This document shows positions 16,875 through 24,493 of a stretch of DNA of 50,345 bases, piece by piece (the stretch's first letter is position 1; every line of letters starts with the position of its first letter). This DNA is from Candidatus Magasanikiibacteriota bacterium (GTDB lineage: Bacteria; Patescibacteriota; Patescibacteriia; Magasanikbacterales; UBA922), in contig JABIBU010000022.1 in the NCBI GenBank assembly GCA_018652595.1, positions 1-50,345 of the forward strand, written 5' to 3'. Below the pieces are notes generated by a model. That model saw nothing but the letters and a program-made list of their open reading frames with translations, ran no database searches and was not told where the DNA came from. Both the position numbers and the translations under genes were made by a program.

Positions 16875-18764
16875 TTACACCTCAATCACTACCGGCAAAA
16901 TCATTGGACGTTTTTCTGTTTTAGTAAACAAGAACTGCCCTACTTTGTCGCGGATATCATTTCTAATCTGATTGGTATCTGCCCAAGTCTTTGGATCAGA
17001 CTCTGTTACCATCTTTTTTACTTTGTGTCTCATGTCTTCGATGAGCTTCTTATTTTCCTTTAGGAATACAAAACCACGAGAGATAATATCTGGATTTTGG
17101 ATTAGCTTGCCAGTCTTGGTATCCACTGTAGCAATCACTACCACCATACCGTCTTCGGCGAGAACTTGGCGATCACGAAGTACTATATTTTGAGTATCAG
17201 TCACACCAAGCCCATCTACAAACACATAATCACTTGGTACTTTTTTGTCCAACATCTTTGCAGTCTTTGTATTTACTTCTATTATAGAGCCATTATCTGG
17301 TACAAATATTTTATTCTTATCAAAACCATTTGAAATTGCCAAATTCTTTGCTTCTTTCAAGAAATAATGATTGGCGTAGACTGGTATGAAATAAGTTGGC
17401 TTGACCTGATCTATCACTTCCCAAATATCTTCGCGAGTAGCATGACCAGAAACGTGCACGTCCATAATCTCACCATGAATCACATGATCAGACTGGCGAT
17501 AAATATTATCCTTTAGACGCTGAATAGTTCTTTCATTACCTGGAATAACTGACGAAGAAAATATGACTGTGTCGGCTTTCTTCAGTTGAACATGGCGATG
17601 TTGCTTGGCCACGATTCTAGACAAGACTGCCTTTTCTTCACCCTGAGCACCAGTACATATTACTATTACACTTTTATCTGGCAGGCTTTTTATTTTTTTT
17701 ATATCAATCAAGAGCCCCTTTTTAAGTTTTACATATCCAAGCTCTTGGGCCATCTCAATATTCATCTTCATGCTGTAGCCATCAAGGGCTACCTTTTTGC
17801 CAAGCTGTTGGGCGGCATCAATTACCCACTTTATTCTCTCTACTTGAGAAGAAAAAGTACCAATGATCACACGACCTTCGGCATCTTTCAAAATATTAAA
17901 AAGATTATTGTACATTTCCTTATAGCTTCCAGAACGCTTGGTGTGCAAAGACCCGAGACTCTCGAGCATCAAGACTGTTGGTTTTTTTAATTTTTGTAGA
18001 TCGCTATAGTCTACTGTTGGCTTACCACTCTCATCACGCTCTAGTGTCCAATCACCAGGATGAATAACGGTTCCATTTGGAGTCTCGATTATTACACCGA
18101 CTGCATCCATTATAGAGTGCTCCACCTGAAAAAATTTGATAGTAAATTTGCCAAGCCTAACAACATCTTTGATACTCTTTATCTGCATTGTCTTCAGATT
18201 TTTTGAAGTGCCTTTTTTGTAATCTTCTTGCTTATGCTTTATAAGGGCAAGAGTCAGATCGCGGCCAAGAATTTTTGGGTTGCCAAGTTTTTCTAGTAGA
18301 ATTGGCGCAGCACCAATATGATCTAGATGACCATGACTAAATATTACACCACGAATATTTTTTTCTTTACCTATCAAATATCTAGTATTAGGAACAATAT
18401 AGTCAATTCCCGGCATGTCTTCTTCGGGAAACTGAATTCCCATATCGAGAATTATAATATCGTCTTTAAATTCAAAGACTGTCATATTACGACCAACCTC
18501 TTCACATCCACCAATAGGAATGATGCGTAAATTTGGACTCCTATTTATAGGAGAAGATTTACCTGTCTTGTTGGCATGAGAAAACTTTTTATAGTGTTTT
18601 CCGCCTTGTTTTCCAGGCTGTTTCCCGGATTGTTGTTTTGGTTTTTGGGTCGTCTTCACAGAAGAATGATTACCAAAAGACCGTTTATTTTGCCCGCTAG
18701 TTGCAGGCTTTCCGCCCCCTCCCGTTTGACGGGCAGGCAAGGCGGACTTGTTTTTTGTATTCAT
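16875..18764 (-). CDS. rnj: Ribonuclease J
   Basis: A 629-residue metallo-beta-lactamase/beta-CASP ribonuclease with 5'-exo and endonuclease activity in mRNA turnover. Visible are SHGHLDHIGAAP (zinc ligands, ~140-150), HPGDWT, ESLGSLHTKRSGSYKEM, the beta-CASP segment FSSQVERI and SGHATREDIWEVID, and a C-terminal domain (GLGVTDTQNIVLRDRQ). The first ~75 residues are Lys/Gln/Gly-rich and likely disordered; part of this (LPARQTGGGG) is encoded by a GTTTGACGGGCAGG repeat. Catalytic residues appear intact. Confidence 0.95.
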   Translation of the reverse strand: MNTKNKSALPARQTGGGGKPATSGQNKRSFGNHSSVKTTQKPKQQSGKQPGKQGGKHYKKFSHANKTGKSSPINRSPNLRIIPIGGCEEVGRNMTVFEFKDDIIILDMGIQFPEEDMPGIDYIVPNTRYLIGKEKNIRGVIFSHGHLDHIGAAPILLEKLGNPKILGRDLTLALIKHKQEDYKKGTSKNLKTMQIKSIKDVVRLGKFTIKFFQVEHSIMDAVGVIIETPNGTVIHPGDWTLERDESGKPTVDYSDLQKLKKPTVLMLESLGSLHTKRSGSYKEMYNNLFNILKDAEGRVIIGTFSSQVERIKWVIDAAQQLGKKVALDGYSMKMNIEMAQELGYVKLKKGLLIDIKKIKSLPDKSVIVICTGAQGEEKAVLSRIVAKQHRHVQLKKADTVIFSSSVIPGNERTIQRLKDNIYRQSDHVIHGEIMDVHVSGHATREDIWEVIDQVKPTYFIPVYANHYFLKEAKNLAISNGFDKNKIFVPDNGSIIEVNTKTAKMLDKKVPSDYVFVDGLGVTDTQNIVLRDRQVLAEDGMVVVIATVDTKTGKLIQNPDIISRGFVFLKENKKLIEDMRHKVKKMVTESDPKTWADTNQIRNDIRDKVGQFLFTKTEKRPMILPVVIEV

Positions 18765-18774
18765 ATTTTTTCAA

Positions 18775-18828
18775 TGTCATCCCGAGCAAAACCCTGAGAA
18801 TACAGGGTGTAGCCGAGGGATCCCTTTA
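18775..18828. repeat. Left inverted repeat flanking the GIY-YIG gene
   Basis: TGTCATCCCGAGC, a CCCTG/CAGGG hairpin, then GTAGCCGAGGGATCCCTTT. It pairs with the right copy at 19191-19221 in inverted orientation. The extra hairpin module is absent from the right copy. Confidence 0.8.
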
Positions 18829-18836
18829 AGTATTAA

Positions 18837-19166
18837 TTAAAACTTTTTAATTTTTCTTTTGTTAGTAGGAAACCAATCGTGTGACAGGTCAACCCATTTT
18901 GGATTGTTGAGTTTTATTAAATTCTGTTTCTTTATCCTACTCCAATTTTTAAGTTGCTTTTCTCTAGCTATTGCTTGATTTATATCATTATATTCTTCGT
19001 ATCTTACCAATCGATAGCAATCATATTTTTTTGTAAATCCATCTACTAATTGAAACTTATGTTCCCAGGCTCTTCTTAGGATATTATTTGTTACTCCAAT
19101 GTATAGTGTGCCTGTGATACTAGACATTATATATACAAAATATACTCTTTCCCTCCTATTGTACAT
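18837..19166 (-). CDS. GIY-YIG nuclease family protein (YhbQ/UPF0213-like)
   Basis: A 109-residue stand-alone GIY-YIG domain. The motif appears as VYFVYIMSSITGTLYIGVTNNILRRAWEH: YIM for the first element and YIGV for the second, followed by the conserved Arg. A Glu (...YEEYNDINQAIAREKQLKNWSRIKKQNLI) provides the metal ligand. The family cleaves DNA; its role in bacteria is poorly known. The gene sits between inverted copies of a short repeat (18775-18828 and 19191-19221), giving it the look of a mobile cassette. Confidence 0.85.
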   Translation of the reverse strand: MYNRRERVYFVYIMSSITGTLYIGVTNNILRRAWEHKFQLVDGFTKKYDCYRLVRYEEYNDINQAIAREKQLKNWSRIKKQNLIKLNNPKWVDLSHDWFPTNKRKIKKF

Positions 19167-19190
19167 AAAAAGGTATTATAGTGATTCTAA

Positions 19191-19221
19191 AAGAGATCCC
19201 TCGACTACGCTCGGGATGACA
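19191..19221. repeat. Right inverted repeat flanking the GIY-YIG gene
   Basis: AAGAGATCCCTCGACTACGC then TCGGGATGACA. Its reverse complement matches the outer parts of the 18775-18828 repeat. Confidence 0.8.
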
Positions 19222-19235
19222 GCATGAGAAAAAGC

Positions 19236-21284
19236 TTAAAAGTTCCACTTCCCCCTAGTCTTCATATACCAAGTAACAACATCAGCAAATCTGTCTGATG
19301 GATGAGAGATGCGCACCACATCAATCCCAAAGACTTCATCTGTGGTAGCATAGGTATATGTTGGCATGTATAGAAATACTGCTGGAACTTCTGCAATTAA
19401 GATTTCTTGAAATTTTTTGTAAGACTCTATCACCTCTGCATCATCTGTGCTCTCTCTAGCTTTTTCTATGAGTGCATCAACATTGCGATTTATATATCCA
19501 CCAAGATTTAAGCCCGGATAGTCCACCTGGCTAGAATGCCAATAAGGAAAAGGATCTGGATCATTTCCAACTATTTCTCCGTAAAGCAATATATCATAGT
19601 CTCTATCCTTCAAAACCTTGCGGGAAAAATCTCTTGGTTCCACAAATTCCAAAACTGTCTTTATGCCAATATTCTGCCAAAGACCAGCTATTAGCTCTGC
19701 AGCCTTTTTGTATTCTTCATTTTCAACAGTCGTGATTGTAAGCTCCAATATATTACCATCATCGTCTTCGCGATAAAATAGTTGAGCCTCTTGCAATTCG
19801 CCATCAAGAAGTTCATCGATTTCTTTTTCTGCTAATTCTCGTGGAGTGCTAGTCGCCTCTTCTGCTATTTCTTCTGCGATAACCTCGCCGATCTCTTCAG
19901 CGCCTACTTCTACTACACCATCCGTTGAAGCAGCTTGTTCTTCCAATATTTTTGCTTGATTTTCGTCCCATTCTTTCAATAACTTTTCTTTTCTGGCGCT
20001 TCTATACTCTTCTGCTCCCACTCGCTCCCAATCTTTATCAAGCAGTTCGTTTGCTTTTTCAAAAGAATAATTTACCTTTCCTAATTCTGGATCATACCCA
20101 GGAAAACCAGGTAATATTGGACTATTTATTATATAACCTTCGGATCTCAAAACTTCTTTTAGCACTCTCTGTTTATCTGTGGCATATGACAAGGCCTCGC
20201 GGATATCCTTATCTTCCAAAAGATCCTGCTTACTCTCATTAAAAAATAATGCAGTATATTGAGGTAGTTCCATTATATGTAGCTGGGTATACTTTCGCTC
20301 CACTCTGTCACGCAAAGCACTTGGCACAAAGTTTAGACTTGTAACTTTCTTTTCTCTAAATGCATCAATTGCTCCACCATGTCCTTCGTACTCAGAAAAG
20401 AATTGAAAAACAAACTCTTTTAAAAATGGAACCTGCCTATAATACTCCTCAAAAATTTCTAATTCATAATCATAAATATAACCAGTTTCGTTTTTTGTTA
20501 ATTTTTTGAATTTAAAAGGCCCAGAACCAATAGGCTGAAGATTAAAAGAATTTAGACGCATTTGCTCTGGTGGCACATTGAACCAAAGGTGTTCTGGAAT
20601 AATACCAACAGTTAGACTAGACAAAAACGGAGAGAATGGTTCTGGCAAAACAAATTGAACCGTATAATCATCCAATGCTGAAACGTCTATCCCCTGAAAG
20701 CTAACTTGCAAGGGACTTCCAACAAGCTGATTTTGTATAGCCTCAAAAGTAAATAAAATATCTCGAGCAGTAAATGGCTCGCCATCATGCCAGAACACAT
20801 CTTGGCGCAATTCAAAAGTATAAACTTTTTTGTCCTCACTCACATCGTACTTGGCCGAAAGATCTGAGACCAAACGATGCTTTTCATCATAGCGCATAAG
20901 TCCAGAAAAGACCAAACGAGAAATATCACTGTCCACATCATTGGTCGAAGAGAATATAGGATTGATAAATTGTGGTGTACCAACCACTGCCTCTACATAA
21001 CGACCGCCGGACACTGGCATTTGAACCCTGTGTTGGACGACAAACTCCGATCCTATCCATATCAAACCGACAAAAAACACCAAAAGACTAACCAAAATCA
21101 ACTTTCTTTCTTTTTCATCCAAAAACTTACCGACCTGCAAAATCTGCTTTGGCTTTGGCAGAGACCTGCCATGAGCACGACGCAAAAGAGCAACATCATG
21201 ATGATGTGTTCTAATAGGTCTTATCTGGGAACGTTTTATTTTTTCCCAATACTTTTTGAATTGGTCTTTTAGAGATGAAAACAT
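19236..21284 (-). CDS. Membrane-anchored ABC transporter substrate-binding protein, family 5 (peptide type)
   Basis: A 682-residue protein starting at MFSSLKDQF; the 12 upstream codons overlap the leader. A basic cytoplasmic N-terminus (~65 residues) is followed by one transmembrane helix (KLILVSLLVFFVGLIWIG), then the SBP_bac_5 fold: GGRYVEAVVGTPQFINPIF, YDVSEDKKVYTFELRQDVFWHDGEPFTARD and AEVPAVFLYMPTYTY. The family binds oligopeptides, nickel or similar ligands. A Glu/Ala-rich insertion lies near residues 445-490. No permease or ATPase genes are adjacent, and anchoring is by helix, not by lipobox. Capture of external peptides is inferred. Confidence 0.85.
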   Translation of the reverse strand: MFSSLKDQFKKYWEKIKRSQIRPIRTHHHDVALLRRAHGRSLPKPKQILQVGKFLDEKERKLILVSLLVFFVGLIWIGSEFVVQHRVQMPVSGGRYVEAVVGTPQFINPIFSSTNDVDSDISRLVFSGLMRYDEKHRLVSDLSAKYDVSEDKKVYTFELRQDVFWHDGEPFTARDILFTFEAIQNQLVGSPLQVSFQGIDVSALDDYTVQFVLPEPFSPFLSSLTVGIIPEHLWFNVPPEQMRLNSFNLQPIGSGPFKFKKLTKNETGYIYDYELEIFEEYYRQVPFLKEFVFQFFSEYEGHGGAIDAFREKKVTSLNFVPSALRDRVERKYTQLHIMELPQYTALFFNESKQDLLEDKDIREALSYATDKQRVLKEVLRSEGYIINSPILPGFPGYDPELGKVNYSFEKANELLDKDWERVGAEEYRSARKEKLLKEWDENQAKILEEQAASTDGVVEVGAEEIGEVIAEEIAEEATSTPRELAEKEIDELLDGELQEAQLFYREDDDGNILELTITTVENEEYKKAAELIAGLWQNIGIKTVLEFVEPRDFSRKVLKDRDYDILLYGEIVGNDPDPFPYWHSSQVDYPGLNLGGYINRNVDALIEKARESTDDAEVIESYKKFQEILIAEVPAVFLYMPTYTYATTDEVFGIDVVRISHPSDRFADVVTWYMKTRGKWNF

Positions 21285-21347
21285 ATAATAAGCCCTTCTA
21301 TTTTTATAGAGGAAAGGCACTTTTCATTCCTTGGGTTAAGAAGAATT

Positions 21348-21388
21348 TATCCGGCGTAGTCAGTCAATCGACTGACAAAGACGGATTA
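21348..21388. repeat. TCCGGCG...GACGGA palindromic microrepeat
   Basis: TTATCCGGCGTAGTCAGTC then GACTGACAAAGACGGATTATA. It resembles 4247-4281. The inner arms CAGTC/GACTG form the stem. It overlaps the 3' end of secG. Confidence 0.7.
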
Positions 21389-21607
21389 TACAATTAGACT
21401 AAGTATAGCTACCCCAAAAAATATTATAGATACCACAATAGTGGCTTGAAAGAGAAATTTGTCTGCTCCACGCTTGGTGCTAGCAATACCACCAGAAGAA
21501 CCACCGAAGGCAGCGCCCAAACCTGAGCCCTTTTGCTGAAGCAAAACAACCACAACCAAGATAATAGCTGTGATTATTTGGATTATTGTAAGTATATCTG
21601 AAGCCAT
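21386..21607 (-). CDS. secG: Preprotein translocase subunit SecG
   Basis: A 73-residue protein with two membrane helices. The family signature is clear: ILVVVVLLQQKGSGLGAAFGG, then a polar loop and the second helix (FLFQATIVVSIIFFGVAILSL). SecG is the small accessory subunit of SecYEG. SecE is also present in the window at 39071. Confidence 0.92.
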   Translation of the reverse strand: MASDILTIIQIITAIILVVVVLLQQKGSGLGAAFGGSSGGIASTKRGADKFLFQATIVVSIIFFGVAILSLIV

Positions 21608-21751
21608 AGTATTCTATAGTTATTATAAAGCAAAGGCATTATAATGTAAAGGGTGGAAAATGTCAATACCCTCTTCACTGAATCACTTTATCACCTTAAC
21701 ACTTGATAACTAATATTTTGTTGGTGTATATTATGCTGACTCTCCAATCCA

Positions 21752-22789
21752 TTATCCAAACAAAGACCATACCCACTCTTTCATCCACTCATTTTTGCAG
21801 TGTTTAAACAGCCCCAAATAAGATTGTAGTGTCTGGTCAAAACTCTCGCGAGTAATCACGCCAACTCGTAGTAGGGATTGTTTTTGTCTTAGTTTTCTTA
21901 TCATTCTCTGTTTCGTCTTTGTCCTCAACACAATATGGTGTGGTAAAATAACATAACCAAGAAAGTCTATACCTTGATTGGTTTTACGGACTGAAATTTT
22001 ATTAGGGTGAAGTGCGAGCGAAAGCTTGGTTTGAAGAAAATTATTTAACCGGATGACAATATTTTGCAAGTGTCGCTTATCTTTATGAAGAACGATAAAA
22101 TCATCACAATATCTAATATAATATTTTTCTTTCAAAACATGTTTAACAAATTGATCTAGTTCATTTAGATAGATATTAGCAAATAACTGACTGGTAACAT
22201 TGCCGAGAGGTAAGCCCTTATTAGTGGCCGTATGAAAGCTGTTGATAATTTTACTAACTAAATCTAGAGTATCTTTATCTTTTATTTCTTTTTTAATTAA
22301 ATTTAACAAAATATCGTGATCAATATTATAAAAAAACTTTTTAATATCGCATTTTAATGCGTAAATTGTTTGATGATTATTTTTACTAGCAGAACGAGTA
22401 AATTTGGCCAAACGTTTTACCCCAATATGAGTACCCTTATTAAATCTGCAAGAATATGAATCAAAGATAAACTTTTTATCAAAAACATGATAAAGCACTC
22501 TAAAGACAGCTTGAAACACTACTCTATCCTTAACGCTTGCCTTATGAATTGGCCTCAACTTTGGATCTTTAACATAAAAAAATTCATATTTGTTTGGTAA
22601 ATAAGTTTTTTCTGCCAATCGTTGGTGCAAATCAAACAAATTATTTTCCAAACAAAAAGAAAAATCACAGACATCGCTTTTATTCATCTTACCCCGCTTG
22701 AATTCAGACCAAGCGGAAAGTAAATTCTCAACAGAAATAATATCATCAAAAATTTTATGACTTTTACGCCCCCCCCCCGACAATATCAA
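21752..22789 (-). CDS. DGR-type reverse transcriptase
   Basis: A 345-residue reverse transcriptase, normal for diversity-generating retroelements. Aligned by memory with the Bordetella phage enzyme, the order agrees: IFDDIISVENLLSAWSEFKRGK at the N-terminus, the PIHKASVKDRVVFQAV block, RFNKGTHIGVKRL, CDIKKFFYNIDHD, GLPLGNVTSQLFANIYLNELD (motif 4) and YIRYCDDFIVLH (catalytic YxDD type). IDFLGYVI and a helical thumb follow. No maturase or endonuclease domain is present. It makes the mutagenised cDNA of the template repeat. The start is uncertain: TTG at 22789 is in frame with a ten-G run, while an ATG at 22805 would be in frame only with nine or twelve G. Confidence 0.95.
   Translation of the reverse strand: MILSGGGRKSHKIFDDIISVENLLSAWSEFKRGKMNKSDVCDFSFCLENNLFDLHQRLAEKTYLPNKYEFFYVKDPKLRPIHKASVKDRVVFQAVFRVLYHVFDKKFIFDSYSCRFNKGTHIGVKRLAKFTRSASKNNHQTIYALKCDIKKFFYNIDHDILLNLIKKEIKDKDTLDLVSKIINSFHTATNKGLPLGNVTSQLFANIYLNELDQFVKHVLKEKYYIRYCDDFIVLHKDKRHLQNIVIRLNNFLQTKLSLALHPNKISVRKTNQGIDFLGYVILPHHIVLRTKTKQRMIRKLRQKQSLLRVGVITRESFDQTLQSYLGLFKHCKNEWMKEWVWSLFG
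22769..22778. repeat. Ten-nucleotide G run (coding strand) in the start region of the reverse transcriptase
   Basis: Ten consecutive C on the plus strand encode Gly-Gly-Gly immediately upstream of the conserved RKSHKIF region. This is the longest G/C homopolymer I noticed in an AT-rich window. Confidence 0.9.
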
Positions 22790-22817
22790 AGCTTCTATTG
22801 TGCATAAGATAGAAAAG

Positions 22818-23135
22818 ATGTATAAAATTATTTATTTAAACAGCCAAAAACTAAATAAAAGCGACAAGCTTGGTATGCGTGCCAAGACTGAAAATATTTG
22901 TCTGAGGTGCCTGCACTTGGCAATTGAGGCGGCTCTAATTAATAAAGAAAATAAAACACCAATTGTCAAAAAACTAAAACTAGAGATTGAAATATTGAAA
23001 CAATTTGTACGACTGGAAATGGAATTAGAGATAATCAATGAAAAAACATATCTAATTTGGCAAAACCACTTACAAGAGATGTCTAAAATGACAAATGGTT
23101 GGTTGGAGTATTTACAGAAAAAGAACCTTACATAG
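22818..23135 (+). CDS. avd: DGR accessory protein Avd-like (four-helix bundle)
   Basis: A 105-residue protein from the ATG at 22818 (a GTG at 22800 is also in frame). It is all-helical and basic and follows the bAvd pattern: KLGMRAKTENICLRCLHLAIEAAL, then KLKLEIEILKQFVRLEMELEII, then the closing MTNGWLEYL. Avd forms a pentameric barrel that binds the reverse transcriptase and template RNA and is needed for retrohoming. Here it lies on the strand opposite to the RT and target, back to back with the RT start (12 nt from the ATG at 22805). Its 3' end abuts the template repeat. Confidence 0.85.
   Translation: MYKIIYLNSQKLNKSDKLGMRAKTENICLRCLHLAIEAALINKENKTPIVKKLKLEIEILKQFVRLEMELEIINEKTYLIWQNHLQEMSKMTNGWLEYLQKKNLT
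22819..22847 (-). promoter_or_regulatory. Candidate promoter of the reverse transcriptase
   Basis: Minus strand: TTGGCT (22847-22842), 17 nt, TATACA (22824-22819). The start would be near 22812, 7 nt before the ATG at 22805 and ~23 nt before TTG 22789. It lies inside the avd coding region. Confidence 0.5.
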
Positions 23136-23147
23136 GTTCCTTTCTTG

Positions 23148-23272
23148 TACTTCGGAGCGAGGGCGGATGTTGCCGTTGGCATTGTCAGGATGGACATTGT
23201 TGACCTGGAACTTGTTGTCGTTCCAGTTGACACACGGAACGTTGCTGTCATGATAGCGCGAACCCGCTTTTT
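23148..23272 (-). repeat. DGR template repeat (TR)
   Basis: About 125 nt aligned without gaps to 23565-23689 at a constant offset of 417. On the coding (minus) strand it is rich in AAC/AAT-type codons and reads NVPCVNWNDNKFQVNN..., the usual asparagine-rich template. It is not part of a gene. It ends ~13 nt from the avd stop. The GC-rich 3' tract CCGCCCTCGCTCCG is unchanged in the VR and contains no A. Confidence 0.95.
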
Positions 23273-23339
23273 GATCAGCCCCGTCAAAAATCACCGGTAA
23301 TCTTTTGCAAAATTACCTGAGTTATCCCATGGCGTGGGC

Positions 23340-23368
23340 ATTGTATAGAGTTGACCAAGCAGTCCCAA
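23340..23368 (-). promoter_or_regulatory. Candidate promoter of the template RNA
   Basis: Minus strand: TTGGGA (23368-23363), 17 nt, TACAAT (23345-23340). The start near 23333 would be about 60 nt upstream of the template repeat. The transcript would run into the antisense strand of avd. Confidence 0.5.
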
Positions 23369-23416
23369 TCTTAATGACAAATCGCTATCTAAACTTACGT
23401 CAAGACCGATTTAGCA

Positions 23417-23457
23417 GTCAAACAAATTTTGTCTAAAATAAACAAAATTTGTTTGAC
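23417..23457. other. Long perfect inverted repeat between TR and VR
   Basis: GTCAAACAAATTTTGT (23417-23432) and its exact complement (23442-23457) form a 16-bp stem with a 9-nt loop. No T tract follows in the minus direction, so it is not a classic terminator. In characterised DGRs a hairpin/cruciform downstream of the VR aids target recognition; here the distance from VR is ~105 nt. A weaker CTCCGA/TCGGAG hairpin lies at 23484-23501. Confidence 0.8.
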
Positions 23458-23561
23458 CCCGATTTGCGTGTCGAGGTGGCACGCTCCGAAACTAATCGGA
23501 GAGAAAAAGATCAGATTGTAGGGGGTATGGAAGGAAGGGTAAAAGGAACGAGTGAAAAGGG

Positions 23562-24290
23562 TTAGACTGCGGAGCGAGGGCGGACGAAGCCGCGAGCAAA
23601 GTCAGGACGGACATAGCGGACCCGGAACTCGCCGCCGCGCCAGTAGACACACGGAACGTCGCCGACACGACAGCGCGAACCCGCACACATGGTCCAGTTC
23701 AGCAGGTCGAGATGGCCTCCACCAGTCTTCCAGTGATACCAGAGCTCGAGCAAGAGACGCTCGAGCAGGGTGATGTTGTCACCCGCCTGCTTGGTGAGCT
23801 GGTTGGCCGAAGTATTCTTGTTCTCTTCATCGGCCTCCACTCGGTTACGGAAACGACGAGCGTAATCGTCCTGAGACACACGGTCGTTCTTCGGTACCTT
23901 GTTATCCAGATTATCGCCATAGTACGACGAACACGGAAACAAGTCACGACACTTGGCATACACTCGGTTGAGCGTAAGCCCCTTGGTGACCATCACGACC
24001 CAGCCGAATCCGCCGGAGTCATCCGGAATCTTGACACCGGACAAATCCACAGTCATACCAAGGACTTCCTGGTAAAACCTCGTCAGCTCGACGACCCAGC
24101 CATCAGCTGGATTGTTGGTGTCGACCGAGGCCTGTGACGGACGATCCAGAATAGTCTCTGGATTCGGACGCTCGATGATGAGCTGGAGAAGCTTGTTCAC
24201 TCCCCCCACCGAACGCTTCTCACCCACCAAAAGACCAAGGACAGACCACAGCAATTTCACAAACTTCTTCCACACATTGCCACTTTCCAT
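23562..24290 (-). CDS. DGR target protein with C-terminal hypervariable (C-type-lectin-like) domain
   Basis: A 242-residue protein starting at MESGNVWKKF, chosen because GGAGGTG lies just upstream; longer in-frame starts lack this. The N-terminal ~45 residues are helical and hydrophobic (FVKLLWSVLGLLVGE). The middle has a GFGWVVMVTKGLTLNRVYAK segment, and RVEADEENKNTSANQL and TLLERLLLELWYHWKTG lead into the variable part. Residues ~200-242 are encoded by the variable repeat (GSRCRVGDVPCVYW...VRPRSAV). The sequence matches, from memory, a CPR DGR target family with a CLec/FGE-type ligand-binding fold. The gene is much richer in G+C than its neighbours and has its own promoter. Ligand and location are unknown. 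Confidence 0.9.
   Translation of the reverse strand: MESGNVWKKFVKLLWSVLGLLVGEKRSVGGVNKLLQLIIERPNPETILDRPSQASVDTNNPADGWVVELTRFYQEVLGMTVDLSGVKIPDDSGGFGWVVMVTKGLTLNRVYAKCRDLFPCSSYYGDNLDNKVPKNDRVSQDDYARRFRNRVEADEENKNTSANQLTKQAGDNITLLERLLLELWYHWKTGGGHLDLLNWTMCAGSRCRVGDVPCVYWRGGEFRVRYVRPDFARGFVRPRSAV
23565..23689 (-). repeat. DGR variable repeat (VR)
   Basis: Last ~125 nt of the target gene, ending at its stop codon. Compared with the TR between 23152 and 23272, 30 of 35 template adenines (coding sense) are changed and only 1 of the other 86 positions (23178/23595). Changed codons convert Asn/Asp/His/Tyr/Ser positions to Arg, Gly, Tyr, Phe, Asp, Val or Cys. Confidence 0.95.
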
Positions 24291-24366
24291 AGCACACCTC
24301 CAAAAAAAGAAATTTATACCCACTATGCATAGGCATACCCTTTTCACCATGAGAAGAGATGTTATT

Positions 24367-24395
24367 CTTATACCATATTTTAAGTGTTTTGTCAA
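24367..24395 (-). promoter_or_regulatory. Promoter of the DGR target gene
   Basis: Minus strand: TTGACA (24395-24390), 17 nt, TATAAG (24372-24367). The start lies ~70 nt upstream of ATG 24290, whose Shine-Dalgarno is GGAGGTG (24301-24295). Confidence 0.75.
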
Positions 24396-24441
24396 GTTTT
24401 TCTGACTGATCAACCATCTTCTACTTTCCCAACTACTGCTC

Positions 24442-24470
24442 TTGACAATTTTCTAGCCCTATGATATAAT
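24442..24470 (+). promoter_or_regulatory. Consensus promoter of rpmE
   Basis: TTGACA, 17 nt, TATAAT: both hexamers are perfect. The start would lie only ~15 nt before the rpmE ATG, so the leader is very short. Confidence 0.85.
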
Positions 24471-24493
24471 CATGCCACTATTAAATTTGAAAT

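Noticed and set aside
22832-23294. Minus-strand frames through avd and the template repeat
   Set aside because: They are the antisense of avd and the non-coding template; the template-encoded peptide has no start signal of its own.
23329-23436. A 35-codon plus-strand frame (MAWALYRVDQ...) between TR and VR
   Set aside because: It overlaps the candidate TR promoter and the 16-bp stem, has no ribosome-binding site and no recognisable family.
23492-23959. Other long frames across the GC-rich target gene
   Set aside because: They arise because the GC-rich gene has few stops; only the minus frame to 24290 has a Shine-Dalgarno, promoter and family match.
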